Origin: an uncultured Pelagibacteraceae bacterium
Lineage (GTDB): Bacteria > Pseudomonadota > Alphaproteobacteria > Pelagibacterales > Pelagibacteraceae
Assembly (NCBI GenBank): GCA_902527415.1
Contig: CABZPD010000005.1
Coordinates: 1 to 59,019 of the forward strand
Length of the DNA stretch: 59,019 nucleotides
Direction of reading: 5' to 3'
Shown: in pieces, positions 7,915 to 16,033 of the stretch
Numbering within the stretch: the first letter of the stretch is position 1
Layout of the letters: each line of letters opens with the position of its first letter
Made by a program: the position numbers and the translations under genes
The notes under the pieces: model-generated
The model's input: the letters and a program-made list of their open reading frames with translations, nothing else
Database searches by the model: none
What the model was told of the DNA's origin: nothing

Positions 7915-9066
7915 TTAGTCTCTATATATTATTTTTGACGCATCAAGGTCTTTAACAGACTTGCAGCCCATTAAAATCATATTTCTTCTAATTTCTTTTT
8001 GCATATTTTCTAAAAGTCTCTCAACACCTTTTTGTCCACCTGCACCTAAACTAAAAAGAAATGCTTTTCCAAAACTGCAAGCTGTTGCGCCAGCAGCTAG
8101 AGCTTTAAGAACATGTGTTCCTCTTCTTACACCACCATCAAGAATAATTTCTAATTTATCACCAACTGCATCTGAAATTGCTTTAACTTGATCAAATGGA
8201 GATCTTGATCCATCAAGTTGTCTTCCTCCATGATTTGAAATCATAATTGCTGTACAACCAATATCTATTGCTCTTTTAGCATCTTCTACTGACATTACAC
8301 CTTTCAATGCCATAGGCTTATTCCATTTTTTAATACAATATTCTGCATCTTTCCAATTCATTGCTGGATCATATTGTTCGTTAATATAATCCATAACTGA
8401 TTTTGCAATATTTGTACCTTTATCAGTTTTGTTTTTAATGTTTGCTAATTCAAATTTTTTATTTGTAAAATATTTAAACACCCATCCTGGTCTCATTGCA
8501 AAACTTAATAAACTATCCAAAGTAAATTTAGGTGGTGTTGTAAATCCAGTTCTATGATCTCTTTCTCTATTTCCAGCAACAAGTGTATCAACAGTAATAC
8601 ACATTCCATCAAAATTAGCCCTGCTACATCTTTCAATCAAATCATCAGTAATTGATTTGTCTTTGTGAATATAAAGTTGAAAAAGTTTTGGACCACTAGA
8701 AACATTAGCAACCTCTTCAATTGAAAAAGATGCCATTGTGGACATGCTATAAATTGTATCAAACTTCTCTGCAGCTCTTGCAGAAGCTTTATCACCCTCA
8801 GGGTCATACAAACTTTGCATTGCCGTAGGAGATAAAAATAATGGCATACTAATTTTTCTACCAAAAACAGTGGTGGATAAATCTGGCTCGCCAACACTAT
8901 TAAGAATATTAGGAACTAAATCACAATCATTAAAAGCATCTGTATTTCTATTTAAAGTAACTTCGTCATCTGCTCCACCATCAATATAATGAAAAATAGG
9001 AGCTGGTAATTTCTTTTTAGCTAATTTTCGAAAATCTTCAAAATTATAACAATCATCAATATTCAT
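7915..9066 (-). CDS. FMN-dependent alpha-hydroxyacid dehydrogenase (LldD/glycolate oxidase family)
   Basis: A TIM-barrel flavoprotein of 383 residues that oxidises L-2-hydroxyacids such as L-lactate, glycolate or mandelate. The N-terminal FHYIDGGADDEVTLNRN block, the YSMSTMASFSIEEV block and the C-terminal SNHGGRQLDGSRSP block, with the catalytic His and Arg, are all present. FMN phosphate-binding DGGVRRGTHVLKALAAGA follows. It is upstream of the glc operon on the same strand but separated by about 100 bases, so it may be transcribed separately. Substrate is open: L-lactate is the commonest in bacteria. Confidence 0.92.
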   Translation of the reverse strand: MNIDDCYNFEDFRKLAKKKLPAPIFHYIDGGADDEVTLNRNTDAFNDCDLVPNILNSVGEPDLSTTVFGRKISMPLFLSPTAMQSLYDPEGDKASARAAEKFDTIYSMSTMASFSIEEVANVSSGPKLFQLYIHKDKSITDDLIERCSRANFDGMCITVDTLVAGNRERDHRTGFTTPPKFTLDSLLSFAMRPGWVFKYFTNKKFELANIKNKTDKGTNIAKSVMDYINEQYDPAMNWKDAEYCIKKWNKPMALKGVMSVEDAKRAIDIGCTAIMISNHGGRQLDGSRSPFDQVKAISDAVGDKLEIILDGGVRRGTHVLKALAAGATACSFGKAFLFSLGAGGQKGVERLLENMQKEIRRNMILMGCKSVKDLDASKIIYRD

Positions 9067-9078
9067 GATCTATCTTTA

Positions 9079-9591
9079 TTAAAAGTTTTTGAAGAAATTA
9101 AACATATAACTATTTGCCCCAGGATTTTTATCTCCTAGACTTGCATTAGATATATGATTGTAAGAAAAGCCTAATTCGCTTGTTTTTGTCATATTAAGTG
9201 AAATTTGTAGTTCGCTTTTAAATTCAACTAAATGACCTAAATCTTTGCCATCTCCCTCATGATATATTCCTGGAGTAAAACTTGGACTTAGATTTAATAC
9301 TCCTAATTTATATTGAGCTTGAACACCTGTATAAATATATCCTGCATTATCAGCTGTAATTAAAAATCCAGTTATAGGAGAAAGATTTCCTAAAAAGGTA
9401 TCTCTATTTAAATTTTCATTTTGATGTTGAAAACCAATTAAAGTTGATCTTTTTCCATCATCGCTAAAATCAAACATTCCTGTGTAAACACTAAATTCTG
9501 TATTTTGATCTTTTAAAACTTTTTCCTCTGCAATCGAAGAAAATGCGAATGTGATCATTAACAGACTGATTAAAAATTTTTTTAATTTCAT
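9079..9591 (-). CDS. PagL-like lipid A 3-O-deacylase (acyloxyacyl hydrolase family)
   Basis: An outer-membrane barrel of 170 residues from ATG 9591; the preceding codon is an unneeded TTG. Residues 1-22 are a Sec signal peptide ending SSIAEE. Alternating hydrophobic strands follow, and the protein ends in Phe as outer-membrane barrels do. The segment FSYNHISNASLGDKNPGANS carries the His-x-Ser-Asn and NPG pattern of PagL, whose His/Ser pair deacylates lipid A. Position directly after ccmH may mean co-transcription with the cytochrome genes. The family assignment rests on motif plus topology. Confidence 0.75.
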   Translation of the reverse strand: MKLKKFLISLLMITFAFSSIAEEKVLKDQNTEFSVYTGMFDFSDDGKRSTLIGFQHQNENLNRDTFLGNLSPITGFLITADNAGYIYTGVQAQYKLGVLNLSPSFTPGIYHEGDGKDLGHLVEFKSELQISLNMTKTSELGFSYNHISNASLGDKNPGANSYMFNFFKNF

Positions 9592-9602
9592 CAATAATTA
9601 AT

Positions 9603-9965
9603 TTATTTTTTAACTATAAAGCTTTTGTAGATTATTGCACCTCCAATTAAAAATATCAATATCGGCAATAACCAAAGAATATATGTATTTTTATTTAAAC
9701 CAGGATCGTAAAGTATCCATTCTCCATATTTGGTTTTAAAATATTTATAAATTTGATCTTCGGAAAGACCTTCTTGAAGCTTTTTATCAACCACAATTTT
9801 TAAACTGTTTGCAAATTCAGAGTCTGAATCGTAAACGGATTGACCTTGACATATAAGACATCGTAAATTTTTAGTTATTTTATTTCTTTTATCATTCTCC
9901 TCAGCATTAACACTGCTTAAAGGAAATAATATTATAACAATTAAAAAAAATTTAAGAAATTTCAT
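9603..9965 (-). CDS. ccmH: cytochrome c maturation protein CcmH (short form)
   Basis: Periplasmic, membrane-anchored thiol protein that helps reduce apocytochrome c and works with CcmF. It has 120 residues, with a signal peptide, then the redox motif LRCLICQGQSV (residues 35-45) and one C-terminal transmembrane helix (residues about 95-115). This is the N-terminal CcmH domain only, without the TPR CcmI part fused in E. coli. No ccmI is seen in this window. Its start overlaps ccmG by 4 bases. Confidence 0.95.
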   Translation of the reverse strand: MKFLKFFLIVIILFPLSSVNAEENDKRNKITKNLRCLICQGQSVYDSDSEFANSLKIVVDKKLQEGLSEDQIYKYFKTKYGEWILYDPGLNKNTYILWLLPILIFLIGGAIIYKSFIVKK

Positions 9966-10480
9966 TTTATCAATAAATTTATTTCATCAACCAATTTTTG
10001 ATTAAGAGGTCCAATATATTTTTTAATAATTTCATTATTATAAATTAAAAATGATTCAGGAACCCCATAAGCTCCCCACTCAATTGCAATTGTGCCATCT
10101 AAATCAATAAAGATTTCTTTATAAGGGTTTCCTAGTTCATTTAAAAAAATTTCTGCATTTTTTAAATTATCTTTATAATTCATCCCAATAATATTTAATT
10201 TATTCTCTAAATTTAAATTCATCAAAAAAGGATGCTCTTGTCGACATGGTACACACCAGGATGACCAAATATTTAATAAATAAAACTTATCTAACTCAAA
10301 AATACTTGATGATTTTACATTTTCTCCAGAAAAAAATTCTTTAATATTAAACACTGGTATTACTTTTTTAGTATTTACGTCTGGAATATATATTTTTGAG
10401 TCTTCTAGACCCTTGTAAAAAATAAAAAATATTATTCCAAAAATAATAATAACTGAAAAAGGTAGTATTTTATTTTTCAT
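9962..10480 (-). CDS. ccmG: thiol:disulfide interchange protein CcmG/DsbE
   Basis: Membrane-anchored periplasmic thioredoxin, 172 residues, that supplies reductant for haem attachment to cytochromes c. One N-terminal transmembrane helix (residues 5-23) precedes a thioredoxin fold with the active site SSWCVPCRQEHP (around residue 73) and cis-proline region GVPESFLI. Overlaps ccmF by 4 bases upstream and ccmH by 4 downstream, so the three are translationally linked. Confidence 0.96.
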   Translation of the reverse strand: MKNKILPFSVIIIFGIIFFIFYKGLEDSKIYIPDVNTKKVIPVFNIKEFFSGENVKSSSIFELDKFYLLNIWSSWCVPCRQEHPFLMNLNLENKLNIIGMNYKDNLKNAEIFLNELGNPYKEIFIDLDGTIAIEWGAYGVPESFLIYNNEIIKKYIGPLNQKLVDEINLLIK

Positions 10481-12351
10481 GATCTTTTTTGTAAAAAGCT
10501 AACAATGCCCCCAAAAGATATTAGAATTACTGATAACCAGATCCATAGCATAAATGGCTTAACTTGATATCTTACATTGAAAAAATCTTGATTTTGGACA
10601 AGATTAATTACAATAAATTTATCTGACATAAGTGTTGTTTTAATATCAGCTTCACTTGTGGCAATAACAGGTTGATTATAAATTCTCAGCTCTGGCGAGA
10701 ACCTGTCCTCTTCACCATTTGAATTACTTATAGAAAAATTCGCAATAATAGCATTATAATTTTTTTCTTTTTTCTGATTAACACTTTCAAAAACTATCTT
10801 GGTTTTGGAATTTTCAAAAGTTTCACCAACCTTAAGATTTGTTATAATTTCACTTGCAAATAAATTATTAAACAAAATACTTAGGATTAATAAACTGAAT
10901 CCAAAATGAGCAATATTCTGTGAAATATTTTTATATTTTTGTGAAAAAAAATCTCTCAACGTTATAAAGAATAAATAAAGCGCACTAGATATCAAAATAG
11001 TATTTATTAAAATATTTTGATTAAAATTTTTTAATACTAAAAATGCTAATAAAATTGAGATAATCAAAAAAGAAATTAAATATATTTTATCTTCTAGTTG
11101 AGATTTGATCCACTTTAATTTTGGACCAATCGCCATCAAAAGTAAAAATGGAATTAAAAATGGAATTATCAATTTATGATAAAATGGTGGTCCGACAGAT
11201 ATTTTTTGAGAAGAAATTACATCTAAAAAAATTGGATATACAGTACCTATTAATACAACTGATAAAAAATACATCATGAACCAGTTATTAATTAATATGG
11301 AAGTTTCTTTGCTCAACCAAAAAAAACTATGAGATTTTCTGTCATTATCTTTGTGAAAAAAGAAAAAAATTAAAATAGATAAAAAAATCAAAATGAATAG
11401 AAAAACAAGAATAAATAAACCTCTTTCAGGATCATTTGCGAATGTATGAACTGAATTTAAAATTCCCGATCTTACTAAAAATGTTCCACACATGCTCAGT
11501 GTAAATGTTGTAATAGAAAGAATTATCACCCATGAAGTTAAAATAGATTTTTTTTCTAATACTAAAATACAATGTAAAAGAGTGGTTAATGCAAGCCAAG
11601 GCATTAGAGAAACATTCTCAACTGGATCCCAAAACCAAAAACCTCCCCAGCCCAATTCGTAATAAGCCCAAATTGATCCAAGCAGTATTCCTAAAGTCAA
11701 AAATATCCATGAAATTAAAATCCATTTTTTTATGTGGGATGCCCAACTGGTAGAAATAATTTTTAAACTTGTTGCTGCCAAAACAGATGAAAAAATAATT
11801 GAAGAACCAACATAGCCTAAATATAAAACAGGGGGATGAATTGCTAAAGCAGGGTCTTGTAAAATTGGGTTTAATCCAAGACCTTCAGTAGGTATTGGAA
11901 AAATATAATTAAATGGATTTGATGTTTTGATTAAAAATAAAAAGAAACCAACTATTATTATTTGTTGAAAAACTAGAGTTAAAATTTTGTATTTTACTGG
12001 TTGATTTTTAGTCCTTAATAAAAATAAGAAAATAAATAATGTTAAAACAAGTAACCATAATAATAAACTACCTTCATGATTCCCCCATGTTCCACTTATT
12101 TTGTAAAATAATGGTTTGGTAGTGTGAGAATTATTAAATACTGTTTCATTACTAAAATCGGAAATAACAAAAGAAAAAATCAAACACAAAAAACTAATAA
12201 CTACGAAAAATAATTGTAAAAATGTAAATGATAATATTTTGGTGTCTAATATGTTTGAGTTGTTAAAATTTTTATATGAAAAATAAAATAATGATAATCC
12301 AATAATTAATCCTATTATTAATGAATAATATCCAATAAGACTATAGATCAA
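10477..12351 (-). CDS. ccmF: cytochrome c haem lyase subunit CcmF
   Basis: Large polytopic membrane protein (624 residues, about 15 helices) that joins haem from holo-CcmE to apocytochrome c. The WWD-type haem motif GWGGFWFWDPVENVSLMPW is intact, and TWGNHEGSLLLW and the conserved His-rich PALAIHPPVLYLGYVG loop are present. The start codon is TTG at 12351, one base after the ccmE stop; no ATG lies close by. Length matches the family. Confidence 0.96.
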   Translation of the reverse strand: MIYSLIGYYSLIIGLIIGLSLFYFSYKNFNNSNILDTKILSFTFLQLFFVVISFLCLIFSFVISDFSNETVFNNSHTTKPLFYKISGTWGNHEGSLLLWLLVLTLFIFLFLLRTKNQPVKYKILTLVFQQIIIVGFFLFLIKTSNPFNYIFPIPTEGLGLNPILQDPALAIHPPVLYLGYVGSSIIFSSVLAATSLKIISTSWASHIKKWILISWIFLTLGILLGSIWAYYELGWGGFWFWDPVENVSLMPWLALTTLLHCILVLEKKSILTSWVIILSITTFTLSMCGTFLVRSGILNSVHTFANDPERGLFILVFLFILIFLSILIFFFFHKDNDRKSHSFFWLSKETSILINNWFMMYFLSVVLIGTVYPIFLDVISSQKISVGPPFYHKLIIPFLIPFLLLMAIGPKLKWIKSQLEDKIYLISFLIISILLAFLVLKNFNQNILINTILISSALYLFFITLRDFFSQKYKNISQNIAHFGFSLLILSILFNNLFASEIITNLKVGETFENSKTKIVFESVNQKKEKNYNAIIANFSISNSNGEEDRFSPELRIYNQPVIATSEADIKTTLMSDKFIVINLVQNQDFFNVRYQVKPFMLWIWLSVILISFGGIVSFLQKRS

Positions 12352-12352
12352 T

Positions 12353-12772
12353 TTATTTTTCTCCCAATGCTTCTTTTACCTCTGGCGGCATATAATTTTC
12401 GTCGTGCTTCGCTAAAATTTTTGTTGCAGAGAAAAAGTTTCTATCTTTCAAAAAACCTTCTGCAACAACCCCTTTTCCTTCAGCAAATAAATTTGGTACT
12501 GCTCCTGAGTAAGTAACATTTATTTCATTTTTAAAGTCAGTAATTATAAAATTAACTTCATTTGAACTTATAGAAATAGAGTTTTTTTTAACCATTCCTC
12601 CAACTCTTATTTTGCTTTTATCTATTTCAGAAAGTGATTTTATTTCAGAAGGAGATTGAAAATAAACAACATTTTCTTCCAATGATTTTAAAATCAAAAA
12701 TGTTGTTAAAATTAAAGTAATTAAGATTATTACTACAAACAAAAATCTTAATTTAACTTTTCGACCATACAT
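12353..12772 (-). CDS. ccmE: haem chaperone CcmE
   Basis: Periplasmic haem chaperone of 139 residues that binds haem covalently and hands it to CcmF. A single N-terminal membrane anchor (residues 9-28) is followed by a beta-barrel OB domain. The haem-binding His and downstream Tyr are seen in [13 protein letters not shown] (residues about 120-132). It sits between ccmD and ccmF, in the classic order. Confidence 0.96.
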   Translation of the reverse strand: MYGRKVKLRFLFVVIILITLILTTFLILKSLEENVVYFQSPSEIKSLSEIDKSKIRVGGMVKKNSISISSNEVNFIITDFKNEINVTYSGAVPNLFAEGKGVVAEGFLKDRNFFSATKILAKHDENYMPPEVKEALGEK

Positions 12773-12782
12773 GGTTTAAAAG

Positions 12783-13010
12783 TTAATTATTTGTTACGTT
12801 TGCTAAAATTTCTTTATTTATTCTTTGTGATTTTGCAGAATTAGCTTGCTCAGCAGTAAGTGATCCAAATTTAGCAACAAATTTATTTTGTTCTTTAACA
12901 AATTGAATTTTAGTTACCAAATATAAACCTAGGAAACTTAATAAGGTAAAGCTAAAAGCAGATAACACGTACACCGCATATCCATTCATAAAAAGTAATT
13001 CATTTATCAT
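12783..13010 (-). CDS. ccmD: haem exporter protein CcmD
   Basis: A 75-residue protein with one transmembrane helix (residues about 11-33) and a charged cytoplasmic tail. The NGYAVYVLSAF lead-in resembles the short CcmD family, which stabilises the CcmABC complex and helps release holo-CcmE. It overlaps ccmC by 4 bases (ATGA) and precedes ccmE, exactly where ccmD is expected. The sequence is weakly conserved by nature, so position carries much of the call. Confidence 0.85.
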   Translation of the reverse strand: MINELLFMNGYAVYVLSAFSFTLLSFLGLYLVTKIQFVKEQNKFVAKFGSLTAEQANSAKSQRINKEILANVTNN

Positions 13011-13714
13011 AATCTATCTAAGCCTTTATTTTTAATTTTTATCAGTTCTGTATTATATTTCATTAAGAAAATTAACAATGAAAAAAGAGCAAATGCCGCA
13101 GTCATTATCAATAATGGGTAAAGCATTGATGAATGAATTGAGCTTTTTGACAAAATATTAATAGACGCAGGTTGATGGAGTGTATTCCACCAATCAACTG
13201 AGTACTTTATAATTGGAACATTAATAATTCCTAAAATAGTTATAAAAGTTGAAATCTTATAGACTTTTTCTTCCTTATCATAAATTCTCCATACAATTAA
13301 ATACATTGCATAGAACAAGGCTAATATAAGCATTGAAGTAATTCTTGCATCCCAAGCCCACCATGTTCCCCAAGTTGGTTTTCCCCAAATTGATCCTGTA
13401 ACTAAAGCTATAATATTAAAAACAAATCCCGAAGGAGCTAAACTTTTAGAAATTAAAAAAAAGTTTTTGTTTCTAAACACAAAACCACAAATAGATAACA
13501 AAGTTATAGATGAAAATATTCCAAGTGAAATCCAAGCAGCAGGAACATGAACATACATAATCCTAACTGCATCACTTTGTTTATAATCTTCAGGCGATAT
13601 GATTAATGCTTCAACTAAACCAACACTCAATACAACAATAAACAAAAATAAAACGTACTTAGGTGCTTTTGAGGTGATTTTGAAAATCTTGTTAGGTTCA
13701 AAAAGTTTAAACAT
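13007..13714 (-). CDS. ccmC: haem exporter/handling protein CcmC
   Basis: Six-helix membrane protein of 235 residues that presents haem to CcmE. The tryptophan-rich motif TWGTWWAWDARITSMLI is intact, with conserved His in MYVHVPAAW and NTLHQPASI. It is first in this ccm operon. The ABC subunits ccmA and ccmB are not adjacent and must be elsewhere if present. The 179-base spacer upstream is unusually long for this genome. Confidence 0.96.
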   Translation of the reverse strand: MFKLFEPNKIFKITSKAPKYVLFLFIVVLSVGLVEALIISPEDYKQSDAVRIMYVHVPAAWISLGIFSSITLLSICGFVFRNKNFFLISKSLAPSGFVFNIIALVTGSIWGKPTWGTWWAWDARITSMLILALFYAMYLIVWRIYDKEEKVYKISTFITILGIINVPIIKYSVDWWNTLHQPASINILSKSSIHSSMLYPLLIMTAAFALFSLLIFLMKYNTELIKIKNKGLDRL

Positions 13715-13739
13715 ATTTTAATTTAGAATTTTTTTTGGT

Positions 13740-13893
13740 GATTTCTATTATGAAATAGTTTTCTGATCAAGAATGCAGAGGGGAGATAATAAGATTGAAA
13801 TTAACGTTTAACACTCTTGACCAGAAGATACTAAAAATATAGCTAATTTGTATGGCCTAGATTTGAGCTAAATGTGGTTGAATGATGGTTGCC
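13740..13893. other. non-coding stretch with long imperfect stem; candidate structured RNA or leader
   Basis: The 179 bases between hspQ and ccmC hold no credible reading frame. TTCTGATCAAGA (13761-13772) pairs with TCTTGACCAGAA (13815-13826) at 11 of 12 positions across a 42-base loop containing the purine run GCAGAGGGGAGATAATAAG. A weaker TAGCT/AGCTA pairing lies at 13840-13870. Neighbouring spacers are mostly under 20 bases, so retention of this one suggests function: a small RNA or the 5' leader of the ccm operon. It matches no RNA family I can recognise, and the strand is undecided; a ccm leader would be minus. Confidence 0.4.
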
Positions 13894-14214
13894 TTAATTA
13901 GAAAGCTTGAAATAACTAGAGCCTTTTTTTCCTGAAAAAATCTCTTCAATTAAAGGGTGTTTTATTGGTTCATCAGAATCATCCATCAGCAAGTTTTGCT
14001 CGGAAACATAAGCTTCATAAGTTATCTCATCATTTTCTGCTAATAAGTGATAAAATGGTTGATCTTTTCTCGGTCTAACATTTTTTGGAATAGACTGATA
14101 CCATTCTTCAGAATTATTAAACTCAAAATCAACATCATAAATTACACCTCTGAATTCAAAGTGTTTATGCTTTACAATGTCTCCAATTGAAAATTTAGCT
14201 TTTTGAACTGGCAT
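13894..14214 (-). CDS. hspQ: heat shock protein HspQ (YccV-like)
   Basis: A 106-residue protein of the HspQ/YccV family, known in E. coli for binding hemimethylated DNA and for modulating protease substrate choice. Recognisable blocks are KFSIGDIVKHKHFEFRGVIY, VRPRKDQPFYHLLAEND and YEAYVSEQNLL. The extended C-terminus (IKHPLIEEIFSGKKGSSYFK) is usual for alphaproteobacteria. It is transcribed away from yciB, and a sigma32-like promoter lies just before its ATG. Confidence 0.93.
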   Translation of the reverse strand: MPVQKAKFSIGDIVKHKHFEFRGVIYDVDFEFNNSEEWYQSIPKNVRPRKDQPFYHLLAENDEITYEAYVSEQNLLMDDSDEPIKHPLIEEIFSGKKGSSYFKLSN

Positions 14215-14222
14215 TGATCTTA

Positions 14223-14250
14223 GTATGGGTATTTAGAAATAAAAATCAAT
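14223..14250 (-). promoter_or_regulatory. possible heat-shock promoter of hspQ
   Basis: On the minus strand ATTGAT (14250-14245), 13 bases, then TACCCATAC (14231-14223) resembles the sigma32 pattern CTTGAA-N13-15-CCCCATNTA; the -10 part is better than the -35 part. A start 6-8 bases downstream would fall within about 3 bases of the hspQ ATG, so the message would have almost no leader. The same geometry is seen at hslV in this window. Confidence 0.42.
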
Positions 14251-14301
14251 GCTAAAAATATAAATGTTTTGTGATGTGGCAAATATGTTAATATCTTTTA
14301 A

Positions 14302-14853
14302 GTGAATAAATCTTTTTTAAAATTTGTTACTGATTTCGGTCCTTTAGCAATATTTTTTTTCTATTATTACAATAGTGGTAAAAATTTATCTGTAGCAATA
14401 CCTCCACTAATAGTTGCAACTTTAGTTGCATTAGCAGTAGTATGGTTTCTTGAAAAAAAAATTCCTCCAATGCCTTTGGTAAGTGGAATTTTAATTACTT
14501 TTTTTGGTGGATTAACAATCTACTTTAATGATCCTATATTTATTTACGTTAAACCAACTATCATTAACATTATGTTTGCTCTTGCGTTATTTTTTGGGAA
14601 ATATTTTACCAATGAACCTATTCTTAAAAAAATTATGGGTAAATCTATTCCTCTAACTGATATTGGCTGGGAAATTCTTAATAAACGATGGATGTATTTT
14701 TTCTTTGGTCTTGCTTTATTAAATGAAATTGTTTGGAGAACTCAAACAGAAGAATTTTGGGTTAATTTTAAAGTATGGGGAATGCTTCCAATAACAATAA
14801 TATTTACAGGGTTTCAGGTACCATTAATTAATAAACATAAGATTGATGCGTAG
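14302..14853 (+). CDS. yciB: inner membrane septation-type protein YciB
   Basis: A 183-residue polytopic protein (about 5-6 helices) of the YciB/intracellular septation A family, involved in cell-envelope synthesis and division in E. coli. The FVTDFGPLAIFFFYYY start, the GSILITFF-like second helix, and GWEILNKRWMYFFFGLALLNEIVWR are characteristic. The start codon is GTG at 14302. The end overlaps the next gene by 8 bases. Confidence 0.92.
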   Translation: MNKSFLKFVTDFGPLAIFFFYYYNSGKNLSVAIPPLIVATLVALAVVWFLEKKIPPMPLVSGILITFFGGLTIYFNDPIFIYVKPTIINIMFALALFFGKYFTNEPILKKIMGKSIPLTDIGWEILNKRWMYFFFGLALLNEIVWRTQTEEFWVNFKVWGMLPITIIFTGFQVPLINKHKIDA

Positions 14854-15190
14854 TAATTTAAAATTAGTAGTAAATAATCCACATAATAAAATAGAAGAAA
14901 AACATTTTTTTGAAAAAGATGAGCTAAAAATTATATTAGACTTATATGCCAAGATGGTTTCTGAAGGTTCTTGGAAAGATTACGGTTTAAGTATTTCAAG
15001 TAAGCAAGTGGGGTTTAGTGTTTTTAGAAATGCTACTGAAAATGCCTTATATAAAATTTGTAAAAATTTTAAGCCTAAAAATAAAAATCTTAAATATTTG
15101 ATTACTGATACGAGCGGTAAAATACTAAAAAATTCTTACGATCTTAGAATTTTATTAAAAAATACCAACTGGAAAAAACTTCAAAAATAA
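14846..15190 (+). CDS. DUF2794 family protein
   Basis: A 114-residue cytosolic protein of a family largely confined to alphaproteobacteria and without known function. HFFEKDELKIILDLYAKMV, GSWKDYGLSI and GFSVFRNATENALYKICK match the family pattern. The start is ATG 14846, inside the end of yciB; an in-frame TTG just before it was not used. The yciB-DUF2794 pairing suggests one transcription unit. It converges on the BI-1 gene with a 2-base gap. Confidence 0.82.
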   Translation: MRSNLKLVVNNPHNKIEEKHFFEKDELKIILDLYAKMVSEGSWKDYGLSISSKQVGFSVFRNATENALYKICKNFKPKNKNLKYLITDTSGKILKNSYDLRILLKNTNWKKLQK

Positions 15191-15192
15191 AT

Positions 15193-15954
15193 TTATCTTC
15201 TTTGACCAAATAGTCTTAACAACATTATAAATAGATTGATAAAATCAAGATATAAAGTTAAAGCGCCCATTACAGCTTTCTTGCCCATTAACTCTCCTGA
15301 GTCTGACGCAACATACATATTTTTGATTTTCTGAGTGTCATAAGCTGTCAAACCAACAAATATTAAAACACCTAAAATTGAAATCACAAAATACATCATA
15401 GAAGATTTCATGAAGATATTAACAATTGAAGCTATAATTATTCCAATTAGACCCATCATTAAAAAAGATCCTAACTTTGTAAGATCTCTTTTAGTTGTGT
15501 ATCCATAAATGCTCATCGCTCCAAATGTTGCAGATGTAATGAAGAAAACTCTTGTTACACTCATTCCAGTATAAACCAATAAAATTGAAGATAATGATAG
15601 ACCCATCAAAGCTGCAAAAACCCAAAACGTGGTTTGTGCCTTTGATGCACTCATTTTATTAATTCCAAAACTCATGTAAAAAACGATACCTAAAGGTGCT
15701 AACATTACAAGCCATTTAAGACCTGATAAATAAATTGCATTCCCCATCTGCGTTAGACCAACAATTGAACCTGCATCATTAGTAACAACAGACATTTTAA
15801 ATGTTAATAGTGCCACTATTCCAGTTAGCAATATACCTGTTGCCATGTAGTTATAAACTTTTAGCATGTAGGCTCTTAAACCTTCATCCATTACAGCAGC
15901 TGTTTGTTGTGCTGCTTTTGCTCTATTTAGTATTCCGTTTTTATCAAATTCCAT
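15193..15954 (-). CDS. Bax inhibitor-1 (YbhL/YccA) family membrane protein
   Basis: A 253-residue integral membrane protein with about seven helices. The amphipathic N-terminus (FDKNGILNRAKAAQQ) and the C-terminal LTAYDTQKIKNMY and LYLDFINLFIMLLRLFGQRR segments are typical of the BI-1/TMBIM family. Bacterial members are proposed to act as pH-dependent calcium leaks or as FtsH modulators; no role can be read here. Monocistronic: tail-to-tail with DUF2794 and divergent from the aldo/keto reductase. Confidence 0.93.
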   Translation of the reverse strand: MEFDKNGILNRAKAAQQTAAVMDEGLRAYMLKVYNYMATGILLTGIVALLTFKMSVVTNDAGSIVGLTQMGNAIYLSGLKWLVMLAPLGIVFYMSFGINKMSASKAQTTFWVFAALMGLSLSSILLVYTGMSVTRVFFITSATFGAMSIYGYTTKRDLTKLGSFLMMGLIGIIIASIVNIFMKSSMMYFVISILGVLIFVGLTAYDTQKIKNMYVASDSGELMGKKAVMGALTLYLDFINLFIMLLRLFGQRR

Positions 15955-16033
15955 AATAAGTAATATATATATTCTTTTACTAATTATTCAAGATACCTTA
16001 AAAGATTAACAAAATTTTAACTTAATATTTCTA

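Noticed and set aside
13774-13812. A 12-codon frame starting ATGCAGAGG in the spacer before ccmC
   Set aside because: Too short, no ribosome-binding site, and inside a stem-loop that explains the sequence better.
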